From: Nisaea acidiphila
GTDB taxonomy: Bacteria; Pseudomonadota; Alphaproteobacteria; Thalassobaculales; Thalassobaculaceae
Direction: 5' to 3'
Assembly: GCF_024662015.1 (NCBI RefSeq)
Contig: NZ_CP102480.1
Location: 4,520,501-4,584,500 of the forward strand
Length of the DNA: 64,000 nucleotides
How positions within the stretch are numbered: the first letter of the stretch is position 1; each line of letters starts with the position of its first letter. The notes beneath the pieces were generated by a model. It did no database searches, was not told the DNA's origin, and saw only the letters and a program-made list of their open reading frames with translations. The position numbers and the translations under genes are program-made. Shown here piece after piece: positions 50,618 through 61,059 of the stretch.

Positions 50618-51454
50618 ATGAAATTCCTGAAATATTCGCTCCTCGCAGCGGCCGTGGCGGCAGCTGTTTCCGGCAGTGCCGACGCGAAAACCTATAAGGT
50701 CGGGCTCGACGGAACCTTCGCGCCGCATGCCATGCCGAAACTGTCCGGCGGCGTGGAAGGCTTCAATGTCGACCTTGCGAATGAGATCGGAAAGCGCCTG
50801 GGTGCCGAGATGGACATTACGGCGGCCCAGTGGTCCGGCCTTCTGCCCGGTATGCAGGCCGGCACCTACGATTTCATCGTCGCGCCGACCACGCTGACCG
50901 AAGAGCGCACCAAGAGCATGCTGTTCACCGAGGGCTACATCAACACGGACTTCCAGTTCGTGATCAAGAAGGGCGGCCCGAAGATCACCAAGCTCGAAGA
51001 CTTCAAAGGCAAGGTGATCGCGGTGAACAAAGGCGCGGTCTACGACAAGTGGGCGCGTGAGCTTGAAAGCCAGATCGGCTGGAAGGTCGAGTCCTACGGC
51101 ACGAACACGGATGCGATCCAGGCGGTTGTCTCCGGCCGTGCCTTCGCCAATGTGGCCGGCAACACCGCGTCGGCCTGGGCGGTGAAGAAGAACCCGCAGA
51201 TCGAGCTCTCCTACATTCATTCGACCGGCAAGGTCTTTTCGATGCCGTTCCGCAAGGACAGCGCCGAGCTCCGGAACAAGGTCGAGGAAGCGATCGAGTG
51301 CATGAAGCTCGATGGCACCATGGCCAAGATGAGCGAAAAATGGTTCGGCGTGACCCCGGAAAAGGGCTCGGCCCTGATCACCGTACAGCCGGGTTACGGC
51401 GAGCCGGGTTTCGAAGGCTATGATGCGACCGAGCATACGCCGAGCTGCGGCTGA
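50618..51454 (+). CDS. Polar amino acid ABC transporter substrate-binding protein
   Basis: The 278-residue periplasmic protein (SBP_bac_3) has a Sec signal, MKFLKYSLLAAAVAAAVSGS to ADA near 24. The family segments are YKVGLDGTFAPHA, GFNVDLANEIGKRLG, WSGLLPGMQAGTYDFIVAPTTLTEERTKSMLFTEGY, and KMSEKWFGVTPE. The Asp of the usual amino acid carboxylate/amine site and the R/K of EERTK are present. ATG 50618 is preferred over 50615, as it is 6 nt from GGAGG. It is followed by a strong hairpin and the ABC genes. Confidence 0.9.
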   Translation: MKFLKYSLLAAAVAAAVSGSADAKTYKVGLDGTFAPHAMPKLSGGVEGFNVDLANEIGKRLGAEMDITAAQWSGLLPGMQAGTYDFIVAPTTLTEERTKSMLFTEGYINTDFQFVIKKGGPKITKLEDFKGKVIAVNKGAVYDKWARELESQIGWKVESYGTNTDAIQAVVSGRAFANVAGNTASAWAVKKNPQIELSYIHSTGKVFSMPFRKDSAELRNKVEEAIECMKLDGTMAKMSEKWFGVTPEKGSALITVQPGYGEPGFEGYDATEHTPSCG

Positions 51455-51473
51455 TAGCTGACGTTTTCATATT

Positions 51474-51500
51474 GCCGGACACGGGCACTCCGTGTCCGGC
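51474..51500 (+). terminator. Intercistronic hairpin after the amino acid binding-protein gene
   Basis: A perfect 11-bp stem (51474-51484 with 51490-51500, 5-nt loop) is followed by GGTTTGTTC. It lies between the binding-protein and ATPase genes and probably causes partial termination and message protection. Confidence 0.68.
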
Positions 51501-51537
51501 GGTTTGTTCGTGTTCAATCTGATCAGAGTACCGGTTC

Positions 51538-52272
51538 ATGGCACCGATCCTTGAGGCCCATGGTCTTTGGAAGAAATTCGGCGACTTCCAGGCGCTGAAA
51601 GGCGTCGATTTTACGCTTGAGACGGGCGAGCTCGTCTTCATCATCGGCCCGTCCGGATCCGGGAAGAGCACGCTGCTGCGCTGCCTGAACCGTCTCGAGG
51701 AGCCGAGCGACGGCGTGGTCATCTTCGAGGGCGTGGACCTGATGGACCGGAACGTCGATATCAACCTGATGCGCCGGCGCATCGGGATGGTGTTCCAGCA
51801 GTTCAATCTCTATCCGCACCTCAATGCGCGCGACAACATCACGCTGGCGCTGCGCAAGGTGCTGGGCAAGAGCCGGTCCGAGGCGAACGCGGTCGCGGAG
51901 AAGATGCTGGAACGCGTCGGTCTCGCCGACAAGGCGGAGTCCCATCCGGGCGCGCTGTCCGGCGGCCAGCAGCAGCGCGTCGCCATCGCCCGCGCCCTCG
52001 CGCTCGAACCGGCGGTCATGCTGTTCGACGAGCCGACCAGCGCGCTCGATCCCGAACTGGTCGGCAGCGTGCTGCAGGTGATGCAGCAGCTTCGCGACGC
52101 CGGCATGACCATGGTCGTGGTCAGTCACGAAATGCGTTTCGCGCGGGCGGCGGCGGACCGGGTGATCTTCATGGCCGACGGCCAGATCCTCGAGGAGGGC
52201 ACTCCCGAGGAGATCTTCGAGGCGCCGAAACACCAGCGCACCCGGGAGTTCATGGCGGAGATCGGGCAATGA
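51538..52272 (+). CDS. Polar amino acid ABC transporter ATP-binding protein (GlnQ type)
   Basis: A 244-residue PAAT-family ATPase with Walker [26 protein letters not shown], the signature [17 protein letters not shown], Walker [20 protein letters not shown] and the H-loop [10 protein letters not shown]. The length is typical. It begins 84 bp after the binding protein and overlaps the first permease by 4 nt. Confidence 0.92.
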   Translation: MAPILEAHGLWKKFGDFQALKGVDFTLETGELVFIIGPSGSGKSTLLRCLNRLEEPSDGVVIFEGVDLMDRNVDINLMRRRIGMVFQQFNLYPHLNARDNITLALRKVLGKSRSEANAVAEKMLERVGLADKAESHPGALSGGQQQRVAIARALALEPAVMLFDEPTSALDPELVGSVLQVMQQLRDAGMTMVVVSHEMRFARAAADRVIFMADGQILEEGTPEEIFEAPKHQRTREFMAEIGQ

Positions 52273-52970
52273 GCGAGGCCGTGCCCGCGACCATGTGGGA
52301 GCGCTTCGTCGAGACCTTCTTCCGGCCCGACCTGATCGCGGAATATTCCGGCGCCATCGGCAAAGGCGTGATCGTCACCTGCGAGATCGCCGTGCTCGTC
52401 GTGGTTTGCGGCATCGCGCTCGGCATGGCGCTTGCGATCTTTCGCAGTTATCGGAACAAGGCGTTGTCGGCGCTCATCGTGATCTTCGTCGATCTGATGC
52501 GCTCCCTGCCGCCTTTGGTGCTGATCCTCCTGATCTATTTCGGCCTGCCGACCCTCGGCGTGACCCTGTCCGGCTTTTTCGTGCTCTGGCTCGTGCTGAC
52601 TCTCGTGCTCGGCGCCTTCTCTGAAGAGATCTTCTGGGCCGGGATCCTCTCGGTCCGCAAGGGGCAGTGGGAGGCGGCCCGCTCGACCGGACTCGGTTTC
52701 AACCAGACCCTGATCTATGTCGTGATCCCGCAGGCGGTCCGGATGACCGTCGCGCCTCTGACCAACCGGACCATCGCGATCACCAAGAACACCGCGCTTG
52801 GCACCGTTATCGGGGTGGGGGAGATCCTCAACCAGGCCTCGACCGCGCAATCCTTCTCCGGCAGTGCTACGCCGCTGATGATGGGCGCCATCGCCTATAT
52901 CCTGCTCTTCATTCCGGTCGTCGCCGTCGGGCGCTGGATCGAGACCCGCTTCCAGTGGAGGCGCGCCTGA
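52269..52970 (+). CDS. Polar amino acid ABC transporter permease, first subunit
   Basis: A 233-residue HisM-type permease with the helix [45 protein letters not shown] and the EAA loop [27 protein letters not shown]. The N-terminal ~30 residues, [18 protein letters not shown], are cytoplasmic. It forms the channel with the next gene, which starts 1 nt after its stop. Confidence 0.9.
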   Translation: MSEAVPATMWERFVETFFRPDLIAEYSGAIGKGVIVTCEIAVLVVVCGIALGMALAIFRSYRNKALSALIVIFVDLMRSLPPLVLILLIYFGLPTLGVTLSGFFVLWLVLTLVLGAFSEEIFWAGILSVRKGQWEAARSTGLGFNQTLIYVVIPQAVRMTVAPLTNRTIAITKNTALGTVIGVGEILNQASTAQSFSGSATPLMMGAIAYILLFIPVVAVGRWIETRFQWRRA

Positions 52971-52971
52971 G

Positions 52972-53637
52972 ATGGACGAGCTGATCTACAATTTCTTCAA
53001 TATCGACATCATGAAAGAGGTCTTCCCGCTGATGCTGCGGGGCGCCGGGATGACGCTGCTGCTCTGTGTGGCGGTGATTCCGCTCGGACTTCTTGGCGGC
53101 CTGCTGGTTGCACTTGCGACGCGGACGAACTACCGGACGCTCCGCTATGCCGTCATCGCCCTGATCGACCTCTTCCGCGCGGTGCCGCCGCTGGTCCTAC
53201 TCATCTTCGTCTATGCGGGGCTCCCTTTCGCAGGCGTCGATATCTCGCCTTTCACGGCGGTCTGTATTGCTTTCCTGCTGAACAACTCGGCTTATTTCGC
53301 GGAAATTTATCGTGCCGGGATCGACAGTATCGGCGTCGGGCAGTTCGAGGCCGCGCGCTCGACCGGGCTCTCCGGCATCCAGACCATGCGCTACGTGATC
53401 CTGCCGCAGGCGACACGGAACGTGCTTCCGGACGTGCTCAGCAACACCATCGAGATCGTGAAGCTCACCTCGATCGCCAGCGTGGTTTCGTTCCAGGAGC
53501 TGCTCTATTCCGCCGATATGGCCCGCTCCGTGACCTACAACGCCTCACCGATAGTCATGGCCGCGATCGCCTATCTGCTGATGCTCTGGCCGGTCGTCCG
53601 GCTGCTCAGCCGGATGGAGCACCGCGTCGGTCAGTAG
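52972..53637 (+). CDS. Polar amino acid ABC transporter permease, second subunit
   Basis: A 221-residue HisQ/HisM-type permease: LMLRGAGMTLLLCVAVIPLGLLGG, LIDLFRAVPPLVLLIFVYAGLP, and the EAA loop [30 protein letters not shown]. It is the last gene of the transporter operon and ends 3 nt from the convergent regulator gene, with no terminator between. Confidence 0.9.
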   Translation: MDELIYNFFNIDIMKEVFPLMLRGAGMTLLLCVAVIPLGLLGGLLVALATRTNYRTLRYAVIALIDLFRAVPPLVLLIFVYAGLPFAGVDISPFTAVCIAFLLNNSAYFAEIYRAGIDSIGVGQFEAARSTGLSGIQTMRYVILPQATRNVLPDVLSNTIEIVKLTSIASVVSFQELLYSADMARSVTYNASPIVMAAIAYLLMLWPVVRLLSRMEHRVGQ

Positions 53638-53640
53638 GGA

Positions 53641-55698
53641 TTACCGCGTCACGAGGCCGGCGCGCTCAAGACCGTGTTTCAGATGGAAATAGTCCTCCGG
53701 ATTGCGGACCGGTTGCGCGGCGAGGAACCAGCGCGTGATATCGCCGGGCAGGGGGGGCATGTCTCCCGCCCAGTTCTCGCGCGTGATCTCGAGGAATCTT
53801 TGTGCCTCGCGTTCCGCGGCCCGGCTGTTCCCGAGCTGCGCGAAAGCTGCGGCGGCCCAGGCCGGCGGATAGAGAATGCTGTTCTCGCCGGCTTTCGCCG
53901 CTGCCCAGATGGTTCCCGGATAATCCCGGCAGAGATAACGGCATGCGGCTTCGAAGCACCAGTTGAGCGGCCGGTAGGAAGTGTCCATCTCGCGAGGGGT
54001 TTCGAGGCGCCTCAATGCTTCTTCGGTTTCGCCGCAATAGGCGATACCGAGCGCTGCCGAGATGGCTACTCCGACATCGTTCTCATTCAGGTTCTCTGCG
54101 ATCCCGAAACAGAGGATCGCGCGCTCGAACTCACCCGCTTCAAGATGGGCCCAGCCGGACGCGTGGTAGCTTTTCGTGTCCTTCGGCCCTGTCTCGACGG
54201 AGTGTCGCGCATACTCCAATGCGAGACTGGAGGTGTTTGAGTCTTCCTGGATCCCGGGGCAGACGAAGCGTTTCAGGCTATGGCTGAGCGAGAGACTGGA
54301 AAATCCCGGGGCGAATTCCGGCGCATCGGCGACGATGGCCTCGAAAACCCGCGCCGCCTGGGTCCAGCTCGTCGGAGTCCACCGCCGCATCAGCCCGCGG
54401 CCCTGTAGCCATCGGTCATAGATCGACGGCGATACCGGTCCGTCATTCGCAGGATTGACCGTCCGGCCGGAGGAGAGGTCGACATTTATCGCGACCGCCA
54501 GCTTTTGTACCAGCTGTTTCAGAGTACGGGGCCAGGTCTCGAGGCTCGCGGGGCTTTCCTCGCTCCATAGAATGGTGTCTGTCGCTGTCGCGCGGACCGA
54601 TAGCAGGACATGGAGCACGGTGTCCTTCACATAAGTGTCCGCTTCGACTCTGTAGCTGGGTTCAAGCACCGCGAAGCTCTTGCTCCGCTCCTCCCGTTCA
54701 CCGTCGACCACCAGCCATTCCCGGAACTTCAGCAGGCTGGACATGAACTGATGCCGGAAGGCGCGGGCCTTGAATTTGAGCTGCTCCGGAAGACCGGTAT
54801 CCGAGAAGCTCCCGATCACGAGCCGAGGCGCTCCGACCGGATTGGCGGCATCGTCTTGAGCCCCAATCTCGACGCCGGCTTCCTTAGGGCCGGTTCCGGA
54901 TTTGATCATCGCGACGAGCGCTTTGGTCTCTTCCGACGGCTCCATGTCGTAGTCGGTATCGAGCAAAGTCCAGAGCCGGTTGTAGCGTTTCAGCGCGGAG
55001 GCGATATCGCCGGTGCGAGCATGCTGGATCATCAGCTCCCGACAGGCCGCTTCGTGAGTAGGGTCCAGGTTGGCGAGCGCGAGTGCTGCGTCTTTCGAGA
55101 TCCGGTCGCCATCGGGGCCTCCGGGGCGCGATTGGTCGCTTATTCGGGCCTCAAGGCTGGCGACCAGCCGGTCGTGGAGAATCTGCCGTTGCACCATTAT
55201 CCAGGAGCCAAAAGCAGGATCCAGATCCTCTAGGCCGAGTAGAAGGGAGGCAGACACGTCGCTCCTCTGCAGCAGGATCGGATGCACTGGGGCGTCCGAA
55301 TCCCGTTCCAGAATGGTCCAGAGGTCAGTGGTGAAAGCCTTGGACAGGAGCCGGATCTCGGTACGGGTTACGTCGATCCCTTCAATTCCAATGGCGCTGA
55401 AAAACAGGTTGAGCCGCCTCAGTGCCTGTCTGAGCGAGGCGCGGGCCTGCTCCTCGGGGGCACCGCTCCAAAGAAGGCCGGCAATCCGTTCGCGGGTCTC
55501 ATTCTGCGCCGGTACAAGCATGAGATAGGCAAGAATCGCCTGGGCTTTCCGGCTCGGCAGATCGGTGCTGCCGTCAGGAGACTCGATCATGAAGCCGCCA
55601 AACAGGCTAACCCTCAGGGCTCCGCCTTGCGGCGTGGCGCTATGCTGAAAGGCACCGCCTTGCACATCGTCGGAGTCGGAGTAGGGCAGATCCACCAT
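53641..55698 (-). CDS. SARP/BTAD-type transcriptional regulator with TPR region
   Basis: The 685-residue protein starts with a winged-helix of the OmpR/SARP kind (ALRVSLFGGFMIESPDGSTDLPSRKAQAILAYLMLVP, then RERIAGLLWSGAPEEQARASLRQALRRL, ~27-95). A bacterial transcriptional activation domain follows (DPTHEAACRELMIQHARTGDIASALKRYNRLWTLLDTDYDMEPSEET, ~215-262). The C-terminal half has TPR-like helices (AWAHLEAGEFERAILCFGIAENLN). SARPs are best known from actinomycetes, but similar proteins with adenylate-cyclase-like sensor regions occur in alphaproteobacteria. The target is unknown; the divergent acyltransferase is a candidate. Confidence 0.8.
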   Translation of the reverse strand: MVDLPYSDSDDVQGGAFQHSATPQGGALRVSLFGGFMIESPDGSTDLPSRKAQAILAYLMLVPAQNETRERIAGLLWSGAPEEQARASLRQALRRLNLFFSAIGIEGIDVTRTEIRLLSKAFTTDLWTILERDSDAPVHPILLQRSDVSASLLLGLEDLDPAFGSWIMVQRQILHDRLVASLEARISDQSRPGGPDGDRISKDAALALANLDPTHEAACRELMIQHARTGDIASALKRYNRLWTLLDTDYDMEPSEETKALVAMIKSGTGPKEAGVEIGAQDDAANPVGAPRLVIGSFSDTGLPEQLKFKARAFRHQFMSSLLKFREWLVVDGEREERSKSFAVLEPSYRVEADTYVKDTVLHVLLSVRATATDTILWSEESPASLETWPRTLKQLVQKLAVAINVDLSSGRTVNPANDGPVSPSIYDRWLQGRGLMRRWTPTSWTQAARVFEAIVADAPEFAPGFSSLSLSHSLKRFVCPGIQEDSNTSSLALEYARHSVETGPKDTKSYHASGWAHLEAGEFERAILCFGIAENLNENDVGVAISAALGIAYCGETEEALRRLETPREMDTSYRPLNWCFEAACRYLCRDYPGTIWAAAKAGENSILYPPAWAAAAFAQLGNSRAAEREAQRFLEITRENWAGDMPPLPGDITRWFLAAQPVRNPEDYFHLKHGLERAGLVTR

Positions 55699-55740
55699 GA
55701 TCAGTCTTTGCCGCCGGGCATGTGCTCCATCGAAGAGACA

Positions 55741-55763
55741 TTCCGCATGAACAAATTGCGGAA
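55741..55763. promoter_or_regulatory. Inverted repeat in the SARP/acyltransferase divergent region
   Basis: TTCCGC (55741-55746) and GCGGAA (55758-55763) are perfect inverted arms separated by 11 bp, 43 bp upstream of the SARP-type start. The remaining 170 bp to the acyltransferase start shows no other clear element. Confidence 0.35.
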
Positions 55764-55933
55764 CTTGTCGGGTTGTAGACTTGATCGTCGACCGAAACCG
55801 GGCACCAGATCAACCGGCTTTACGAAATGAGAGCATTCCGATTTCTGTCGGCGGACTGCCATTAATCGGTAATCAAGCTGACATCCAGACTCGCTAGCGT
55901 CTGTCTCTTTGTTAAAGCGGTCGCGGCGGAACA

Positions 55934-56809
55934 ATGAACGGAAATTCGGGACTGGACTGGTTTCGTCGGGAGTTTGAGAAAAGGACACCTATTGTCTCGT
56001 ATTGTAACCCGGATGACTCGGTATCCCGTCAGATCCTCATCCGGCTCGTCGAACTGCTGAGCGGTCAGCCGCGACTCCAGCGCATGTATGACGATTATTG
56101 CAGCCGGTATCTCGGGTCGGAAAATTTCTGGCAGTCCGCTGTGGACTATCTCCGCTTGTCCGTTCGTTTCGAGGAGTCGCGGCTTCGGGAGATTCCGTCC
56201 GACGGTCCGCTGATCGTCGTCGCCAATCACCCTTTCGGAGTGCTTGACGGTATAGCGGTCGGCCACATCACCTCGCAGGTCCGGGGCGATTTCAAACTCA
56301 TGGCCCACGCTGTGCTCGGCCGGGCCGAACCGCTCCGGCCCTATCTGATCCCGATCGAGTTCGACGGCGCATCGAGCGCTGTGCGCAGCAATGTCGAGTC
56401 GAAGCGGAAAGCGCTCAACCATCTGAAAGACGGCGGCGCGCTGGTGATCTTTCCCGCAGGGCGCGTCTCCACGGCAGACAATGTCTTCGGGCGTGCGACC
56501 GATGCACCATGGAAACTGTTCGCCGGAAAGCTGATCGCCCATTCCGACGCGACCGTTGTGCCGATTTTCTTCGAGGGCCAGAACCGCTTTCTCTTCCACC
56601 TCGTGAGCCGCTTCAGCGAGGCCCTTCGCGAGGCCCTGCTGATGAGCGAAGTCGTTCGACGGATCGGTGACGAGGTGAGGGCCCATATCGGAGACCCGAT
56701 CAGGGCTTCGGATCTCGGCGGCGGGTCGGACCGGCAGGCCCTGCTGGATGACCTCCGGCAGATGGTCTATGCGCTCGATCCGGCGAGCGGTCCGCGGCTG
56801 GTCGCCTGA
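55934..56809 (+). CDS. Lysophospholipid acyltransferase (PlsC-like) family protein
   Basis: The 291-residue protein has the acyltransferase HxxxxD core as ANHPFGVLDGIAVG (~97-110), a GRVS-type block (VIFPAGRVSTADNVFGRATD, ~170-189) and VPIFFEGQNRFLF. The HPFGVLDG form, with no transmembrane helix, resembles the OlsA/hemolysin-associated LPLAT branch rather than PlsC proper. It probably acylates a lysolipid, such as lyso-ornithine lipid, at the inner membrane surface. This substrate is a guess. It is divergent from the SARP-type regulator and convergent with the ROK regulator gene. Confidence 0.82.
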   Translation: MNGNSGLDWFRREFEKRTPIVSYCNPDDSVSRQILIRLVELLSGQPRLQRMYDDYCSRYLGSENFWQSAVDYLRLSVRFEESRLREIPSDGPLIVVANHPFGVLDGIAVGHITSQVRGDFKLMAHAVLGRAEPLRPYLIPIEFDGASSAVRSNVESKRKALNHLKDGGALVIFPAGRVSTADNVFGRATDAPWKLFAGKLIAHSDATVVPIFFEGQNRFLFHLVSRFSEALREALLMSEVVRRIGDEVRAHIGDPIRASDLGGGSDRQALLDDLRQMVYALDPASGPRLVA

Positions 56810-56815
56810 CCGGGG

Positions 56816-58030
56816 TCAGATCAGCGTTTCCTCCAGAACCAGAGCGGCCGCGCCGCGCGCCCAGACTTCGTCTCCGCCGGAGTCGATCCTGAGATCGACG
56901 GTTTGATCGGCCCCGAGGAGGCTGTTCGCCTCCATCGCGTCTCTGAGTGAAGAAAAGAAAGCCCTGGCGGACTGCGCGCGGGCGCCGGACAGCACGACCA
57001 CAGGCGGGTCGAGGATATCGACCAGATTGGCGATACCAGTGCCGAGCATGGTACCTGCCCTTTCGAAGATCGAGATGACGGCTTCGTCACCATCGTCGGC
57101 CTGGCGGATAAGTTGCCGCATCCTGTTCTGAAGCGCGATCGGGTCGTCCGTATCGACCGAGGGACCGAGAATGTTGGCCTCGCGGGCGATGGCATAGTCC
57201 GACGCATAGGCCTCGATGCAGCCGCGCTGGCCGCAGCGGCAAAGGGCCCCGCCGACCACGATCTTGGTGTGTCCGAATTCCGCTCCGAACCCGTGGGCGC
57301 CGCGATAGAGTTTCTCGTTGACCACAAGTCCCATGCCGACACCGTGTTCGACGGTCACCACGAGCACGGTCGGAAATGTGCGTCCGACGCCGAACCATTT
57401 CTCCGCGAGCGCGGTCATGTTCGCATCGTTGTCGATGAAGGTCCGGAAGCCGGAACGTTGCTCGACGATCTCCTTGAAGGGAACGTCTCGTTCCGAGAAG
57501 ACCGGCGCCCAGCGGACGAGGCCGGAGGGATATTCCACATAGCCGGGGATCCCGATGCCAACGCCAAGAACGAGCGCGGGGTCTATGGCGGAATCGGCGA
57601 TGATCTTCTGGACCTGCTGGACGCAGATATCCGCGATCCATTCAGGCGCGTCGCGATTGGCGCGCACCGGGATGGTTTCGGCTCCGAGAATATCGCCCGA
57701 GAGATCGGTGAGCGAGACCGCCGCCTGGTGCATCGAGATCTTGATGCCGACGGCATAACCGGCGTCAGGGTTCAGTTCCAGCCTGGTTCTGGGGCGTCCA
57801 CGCGCGGCCTCGTTGCGGTCCGGGGCGGCCGGCTCCTCGCGGATAACGCCGTCCTCCAGCAGTTCGGAGGTAATGATGGTAACCGTCGCGGGGCTGATCC
57901 CGATCTGCTCGGAGAGTTCGATCCGCGCGGCCGCGCCGCGGCGCCGGAGACAGTCGACGATCGCCTTGCGGTTTTGGGCGCGAACCGGGTCAGGAATATG
58001 GCGGCCGAGCCTTTGATCGTGCTGGTTCAT
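56816..58030 (-). CDS. ROK family transcriptional repressor (XylR/NagC type)
   Basis: The 404-residue protein joins an N-terminal MarR-like HTH (RKAIVDCLRRRGAAARIELSEQIGISPATVTIITSELLEDGVI, ~22-65) to a ROK sugar-kinase-like domain. Zinc and structural Cys appear in LCRCGQRGCIEAYAS, and DNDANMTALAEKWFG and GVGIGIPGYVEYP mark the sugar site. Start 58030 is chosen because it yields the usual MNQHDQRLG-type tail before the HTH. It is last in the xylF operon and likely binds the AT-rich palindrome at 62197. Confidence 0.9.
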   Translation of the reverse strand: MNQHDQRLGRHIPDPVRAQNRKAIVDCLRRRGAAARIELSEQIGISPATVTIITSELLEDGVIREEPAAPDRNEAARGRPRTRLELNPDAGYAVGIKISMHQAAVSLTDLSGDILGAETIPVRANRDAPEWIADICVQQVQKIIADSAIDPALVLGVGIGIPGYVEYPSGLVRWAPVFSERDVPFKEIVEQRSGFRTFIDNDANMTALAEKWFGVGRTFPTVLVVTVEHGVGMGLVVNEKLYRGAHGFGAEFGHTKIVVGGALCRCGQRGCIEAYASDYAIAREANILGPSVDTDDPIALQNRMRQLIRQADDGDEAVISIFERAGTMLGTGIANLVDILDPPVVVLSGARAQSARAFFSSLRDAMEANSLLGADQTVDLRIDSGGDEVWARGAAALVLEETLI

Positions 58031-58034
58031 GAAG

Positions 58035-58937
58035 TCACAGCGGCAATCGGCCCCGGAACCGCTCTTCCGGCAGTCCCCGGATGCCGTCGAGCTCGGCGAC
58101 ATAGATGCCGCCGGCGGTAGGTTCCTCCGCTTGCCGTTCCGGGCTGAAACCTTCGCGCGCGGTCGCTATGAACAGAGTGTCGAGATTACCGCCGCCGAAG
58201 CAGGCGAGGGTGACCTGGCTTACCGGGAGTTCGATGCGGATATCCCGTGTGCCGTCGGGCAGGAAGCGCTGCACGCATCCGCCTTCGAACTGGGCGTTCC
58301 ACACGCCGCCCTCAGCGTCGACGCAAGACCCGTCCGGAGCGCCCTCGCTGTTACCGAGCTCGGCGAAGACGGCACGGTCGGAGACCGCTCCCGTCGCGCG
58401 GTCATAAGCGTAGCGGTAAATCCGCTTGCCGGAGCTGTCGGCGAAATACATTCGGGTTCCGTCGGGTGAGAAACAGAGGCTGTTGGTACAGCCCACTTCG
58501 GTGATCAACGGTGTCGCGGATGTTCCGCCGGCAAAGGAATAGACGCCGGAGAGCGGCCGCAGACCGTCTTCGTCGAGCCCTCCGAAGACGAACCGTCCAT
58601 CGCGGTCGCAGCGTCCGTCGTTCAGCCGTGTGGTCGGCAGGTCGGCCTCGATTTCGAACAGTTCCCTAAGGCCGCCGTTGCCAGGGTCGAAATGCGCCAA
58701 CCCGTCCTCATGGGCGATAACGAGAGTGCCCTGATCGGTGAAGGCGAAGCTGCCGATACGCTTTTCGAAGTCAGTCTTCGCGGCGCCCGATCCATCGGCG
58801 TTGCAGCTCCAGAGCGCGCGGCCGTGAATGTCCGTCCAGTAGAGCTTATTCTGCTCTCCATGCCACTGAATGCCTTCGGCGAGAATGTTCCGGCAATCGA
58901 GCAGCAGGCGGGCGCGGATGGTTTCAGGCAAGGGCAC
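58035..58937 (-). CDS. SMP-30/gluconolactonase family sugar lactonase (xylonolactonase candidate)
   Basis: The 300-residue six-bladed beta-propeller carries expected metal ligands: Glu21 (LAEGIQW), Asn in [18 protein letters not shown] and Asp in [32 protein letters not shown] is the substrate-side Arg-Asn-Asp motif. The family hydrolyses aldonolactones. With a xylose transporter and an SDR sugar dehydrogenase alongside, D-xylono-lactone is the natural guess (XylC of the oxidative pathway). It overlaps the ATPase gene by 14 nt. Confidence 0.88.
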   Translation of the reverse strand: MPLPETIRARLLLDCRNILAEGIQWHGEQNKLYWTDIHGRALWSCNADGSGAAKTDFEKRIGSFAFTDQGTLVIAHEDGLAHFDPGNGGLRELFEIEADLPTTRLNDGRCDRDGRFVFGGLDEDGLRPLSGVYSFAGGTSATPLITEVGCTNSLCFSPDGTRMYFADSSGKRIYRYAYDRATGAVSDRAVFAELGNSEGAPDGSCVDAEGGVWNAQFEGGCVQRFLPDGTRDIRIELPVSQVTLACFGGGNLDTLFIATAREGFSPERQAEEPTAGGIYVAELDGIRGLPEERFRGRLPL

Positions 58938-59700
58938 GCTCCTGCAGGTGATCCGGCATTTTCCCGAGGATGATCATGCCGAGCACATCGTCTTTCGAGA
59001 CCTCCTCCGTCCGGACGGTCCCGACCAGACGGCCATTCTTTATCACCGTCAGACGGTCGGAAAGGTCGAACACGTCATGGATGTCGTGGCTGATCAGGAA
59101 GATGCCTATGCCTTCCGCCTTGAGCTGCTTGATCAGTTCCGCGACCATTCGCGTCTCCTGAACGCCGAGCGCGGCCGTGGGCTCGTCCATGATCAGCACC
59201 TTGGCGTCGAAATAGACCGCGCGGGCAATAGCGACGGATTGACGCTGACCGCCGGAGAGCGCCTTCACCGGAGCGGCGAACTTACGGAAATTCGGGTTCA
59301 GCCGGCCCATGATTTCCCGTGTCTCGGCTTCCATCCGGACTTCGTCGAGCATGCCGGAACCTGTAAGCAGCTCCCGACCGAGAAAAAGATTGGCGGCGGC
59401 GTCCAGGTTATCGGCGAGGGCGAGGGTCTGGTAGATGGTCTCGATATTGTAGCCGCGGGCGTCGCGCGCGTTTCGGATTGTCGCGCTTTCGCCGTCGATC
59501 AGGATGTCGCCGGAATCCTTCGGATTGGCGCCGGAAAGCACCTTGATGAGGGTCGATTTGCCGGCGCCGTTATGGCCGAGCAATCCGACGACTTCCCCCG
59601 GATAGAGATCGCATGTCACCCCGTCGACGGCTTTGACGCCGCCGAAGGACACATGGATATCGCGCATTTCGACAAGCGGCGTGGTTCTGCTTGTGGCCAT
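58924..59700 (-). CDS. xylG: Sugar ABC transporter ATP-binding protein, single-domain XylG/FrcA type
   Basis: A 258-residue ATPase with Walker [36 protein letters not shown] (CUT2-type), the signature [15 protein letters not shown], Walker [14 protein letters not shown] and [12 protein letters not shown]. Standard XylG and RbsA have two such domains (~500 residues); this one has one, like FrcA of rhizobia, so it must homodimerise. ATG 59700 is 5 nt after the permease stop, with GGGGAG upstream. Confidence 0.88.
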   Translation of the reverse strand: MATSRTTPLVEMRDIHVSFGGVKAVDGVTCDLYPGEVVGLLGHNGAGKSTLIKVLSGANPKDSGDILIDGESATIRNARDARGYNIETIYQTLALADNLDAAANLFLGRELLTGSGMLDEVRMEAETREIMGRLNPNFRKFAAPVKALSGGQRQSVAIARAVYFDAKVLIMDEPTAALGVQETRMVAELIKQLKAEGIGIFLISHDIHDVFDLSDRLTVIKNGRLVGTVRTEEVSKDDVLGMIILGKMPDHLQERALA

Positions 59701-59705
59701 GTCGG

Positions 59706-61028
59706 TCACTCCCCGATCCGGCGGCGGTAGAGCTGGTCGACCCAGACCGCGAGGATCAGCACGAGGCCGATGACGATCGATTGCAGGGAGGTGTTGATGC
59801 CGATCAGCGCCATCCCGCTTTGCAGGCTCTGCATGACCAGTGCGCCGAGAATGGCGCCGTAGATCGTGCCGACACCGCCCGCGAGTGAGGTGCCGCCGAT
59901 CACCGCGGCGGCGATGACCCGAAGCTCGTCCAGAGTACCGAGATCGTTTGCGGCCGATTGCAGACGGGCCGAGGCGATCACTGCCGAAAGGGCGCAGAGT
60001 GCGCCCATCAGCGTGAAGATATAGAGCGTCATGCGTCGCGTATCGATGCCGGACAGCTCCGCCGCCTGCGGATTGCCGCCGATGGCGAAGACATAGCGGC
60101 CGAACTTGGTGCGGCGGGCGACGATGGTCATGACGATCGCAACGAAAGCGACGATCACGACCGGGATAGCGATGCCGTGCACCAGCTCGAGGCCGCCTTC
60201 GGGGATCTCCCAGCCTTTCGCTTCGGCCAGCCGCTTCGCCGCGCGGGTGGGGACCGGATAAGCGTTCATGGCGGAAACGAAACTCGCGACGGCGACACAG
60301 AGCACGCCGATATTGAGCCAGTCCGCCCAGAGCGGCTTCAGCGGAAAGTCGAAGAGCTTGCGCCGCCGCCGGCCGTTCAGGATGCCGAAGACCGCGAGCG
60401 CCATCATGAGGATGCCGAATAGCCAGGAGGCCGTATAACCCAGCGTGCCGGCGATGCCGCCGCCGAAGAGAACGAAGGTCGAGTCCAGCGGGGCGACGGT
60501 CCGTCCGGTCGTGACCCACCAGGCGGCGCCGCGCCAAACCAGCAGCCCGCCGAGCGTGACGATGAAGGCGGGCACGCCGAGATAACCGATTACCCAGCCC
60601 TGCAGGCTTCCGATCAGGAGCCCGAGCGCGAGCCCGACGCAGATCGTGAGAATCCAGTTGGCCGGGTGATTGAAACCGAGCATCTCCGGCAGGATCTCGG
60701 CCTGAACCACCCCCATGACCATCGCGATCACGCCCAGCACGGCGCCGACCGAGAGGTCGATATGGCGTGTGACGATAACGAAGACCATGCCGGTCGCCAT
60801 GACCGCGACCGAGGCGGTCTGGACAGAAAGATTGAAGAGGTTGCGGGGGGTGATGAAGCGGCCGTCCGTGAGCAGGTCCAGCAATACCCAGATGAAGAGC
60901 AGGGCGCCAATCATGCCGAGCAGGCGCAGATCGAGTTCCATCGTCCGGACGATTCCGCCGGGGCTGGCCTTTGCGGGCGGTGCCTTTTCCGAGCCGGACT
61001 CGGGGCGGGGATGTGCCTGTTCGCTCAT
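59706..61028 (-). CDS. xylH: Sugar ABC transporter permease, XylH type
   Basis: About 440 residues from ATG 61028 (ATGs 12 and 39 nt upstream are in frame). CUT2-type membrane helices carry [49 protein letters not shown] and [24 protein letters not shown]. The XylH-typical insert of ~110 residues ([18 protein letters not shown], then [18 protein letters not shown]) sits mid-protein. It forms the channel for XylF-delivered sugar. Confidence 0.88.
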   Translation of the reverse strand: MSEQAHPRPESGSEKAPPAKASPGGIVRTMELDLRLLGMIGALLFIWVLLDLLTDGRFITPRNLFNLSVQTASVAVMATGMVFVIVTRHIDLSVGAVLGVIAMVMGVVQAEILPEMLGFNHPANWILTICVGLALGLLIGSLQGWVIGYLGVPAFIVTLGGLLVWRGAAWWVTTGRTVAPLDSTFVLFGGGIAGTLGYTASWLFGILMMALAVFGILNGRRRRKLFDFPLKPLWADWLNIGVLCVAVASFVSAMNAYPVPTRAAKRLAEAKGWEIPEGGLELVHGIAIPVVIVAFVAIVMTIVARRTKFGRYVFAIGGNPQAAELSGIDTRRMTLYIFTLMGALCALSAVIASARLQSAANDLGTLDELRVIAAAVIGGTSLAGGVGTIYGAILGALVMQSLQSGMALIGINTSLQSIVIGLVLILAVWVDQLYRRRIGE

Positions 61029-61059
61029 GCGGGCATCCATCTGGCGGGAAAGAGAAAAG

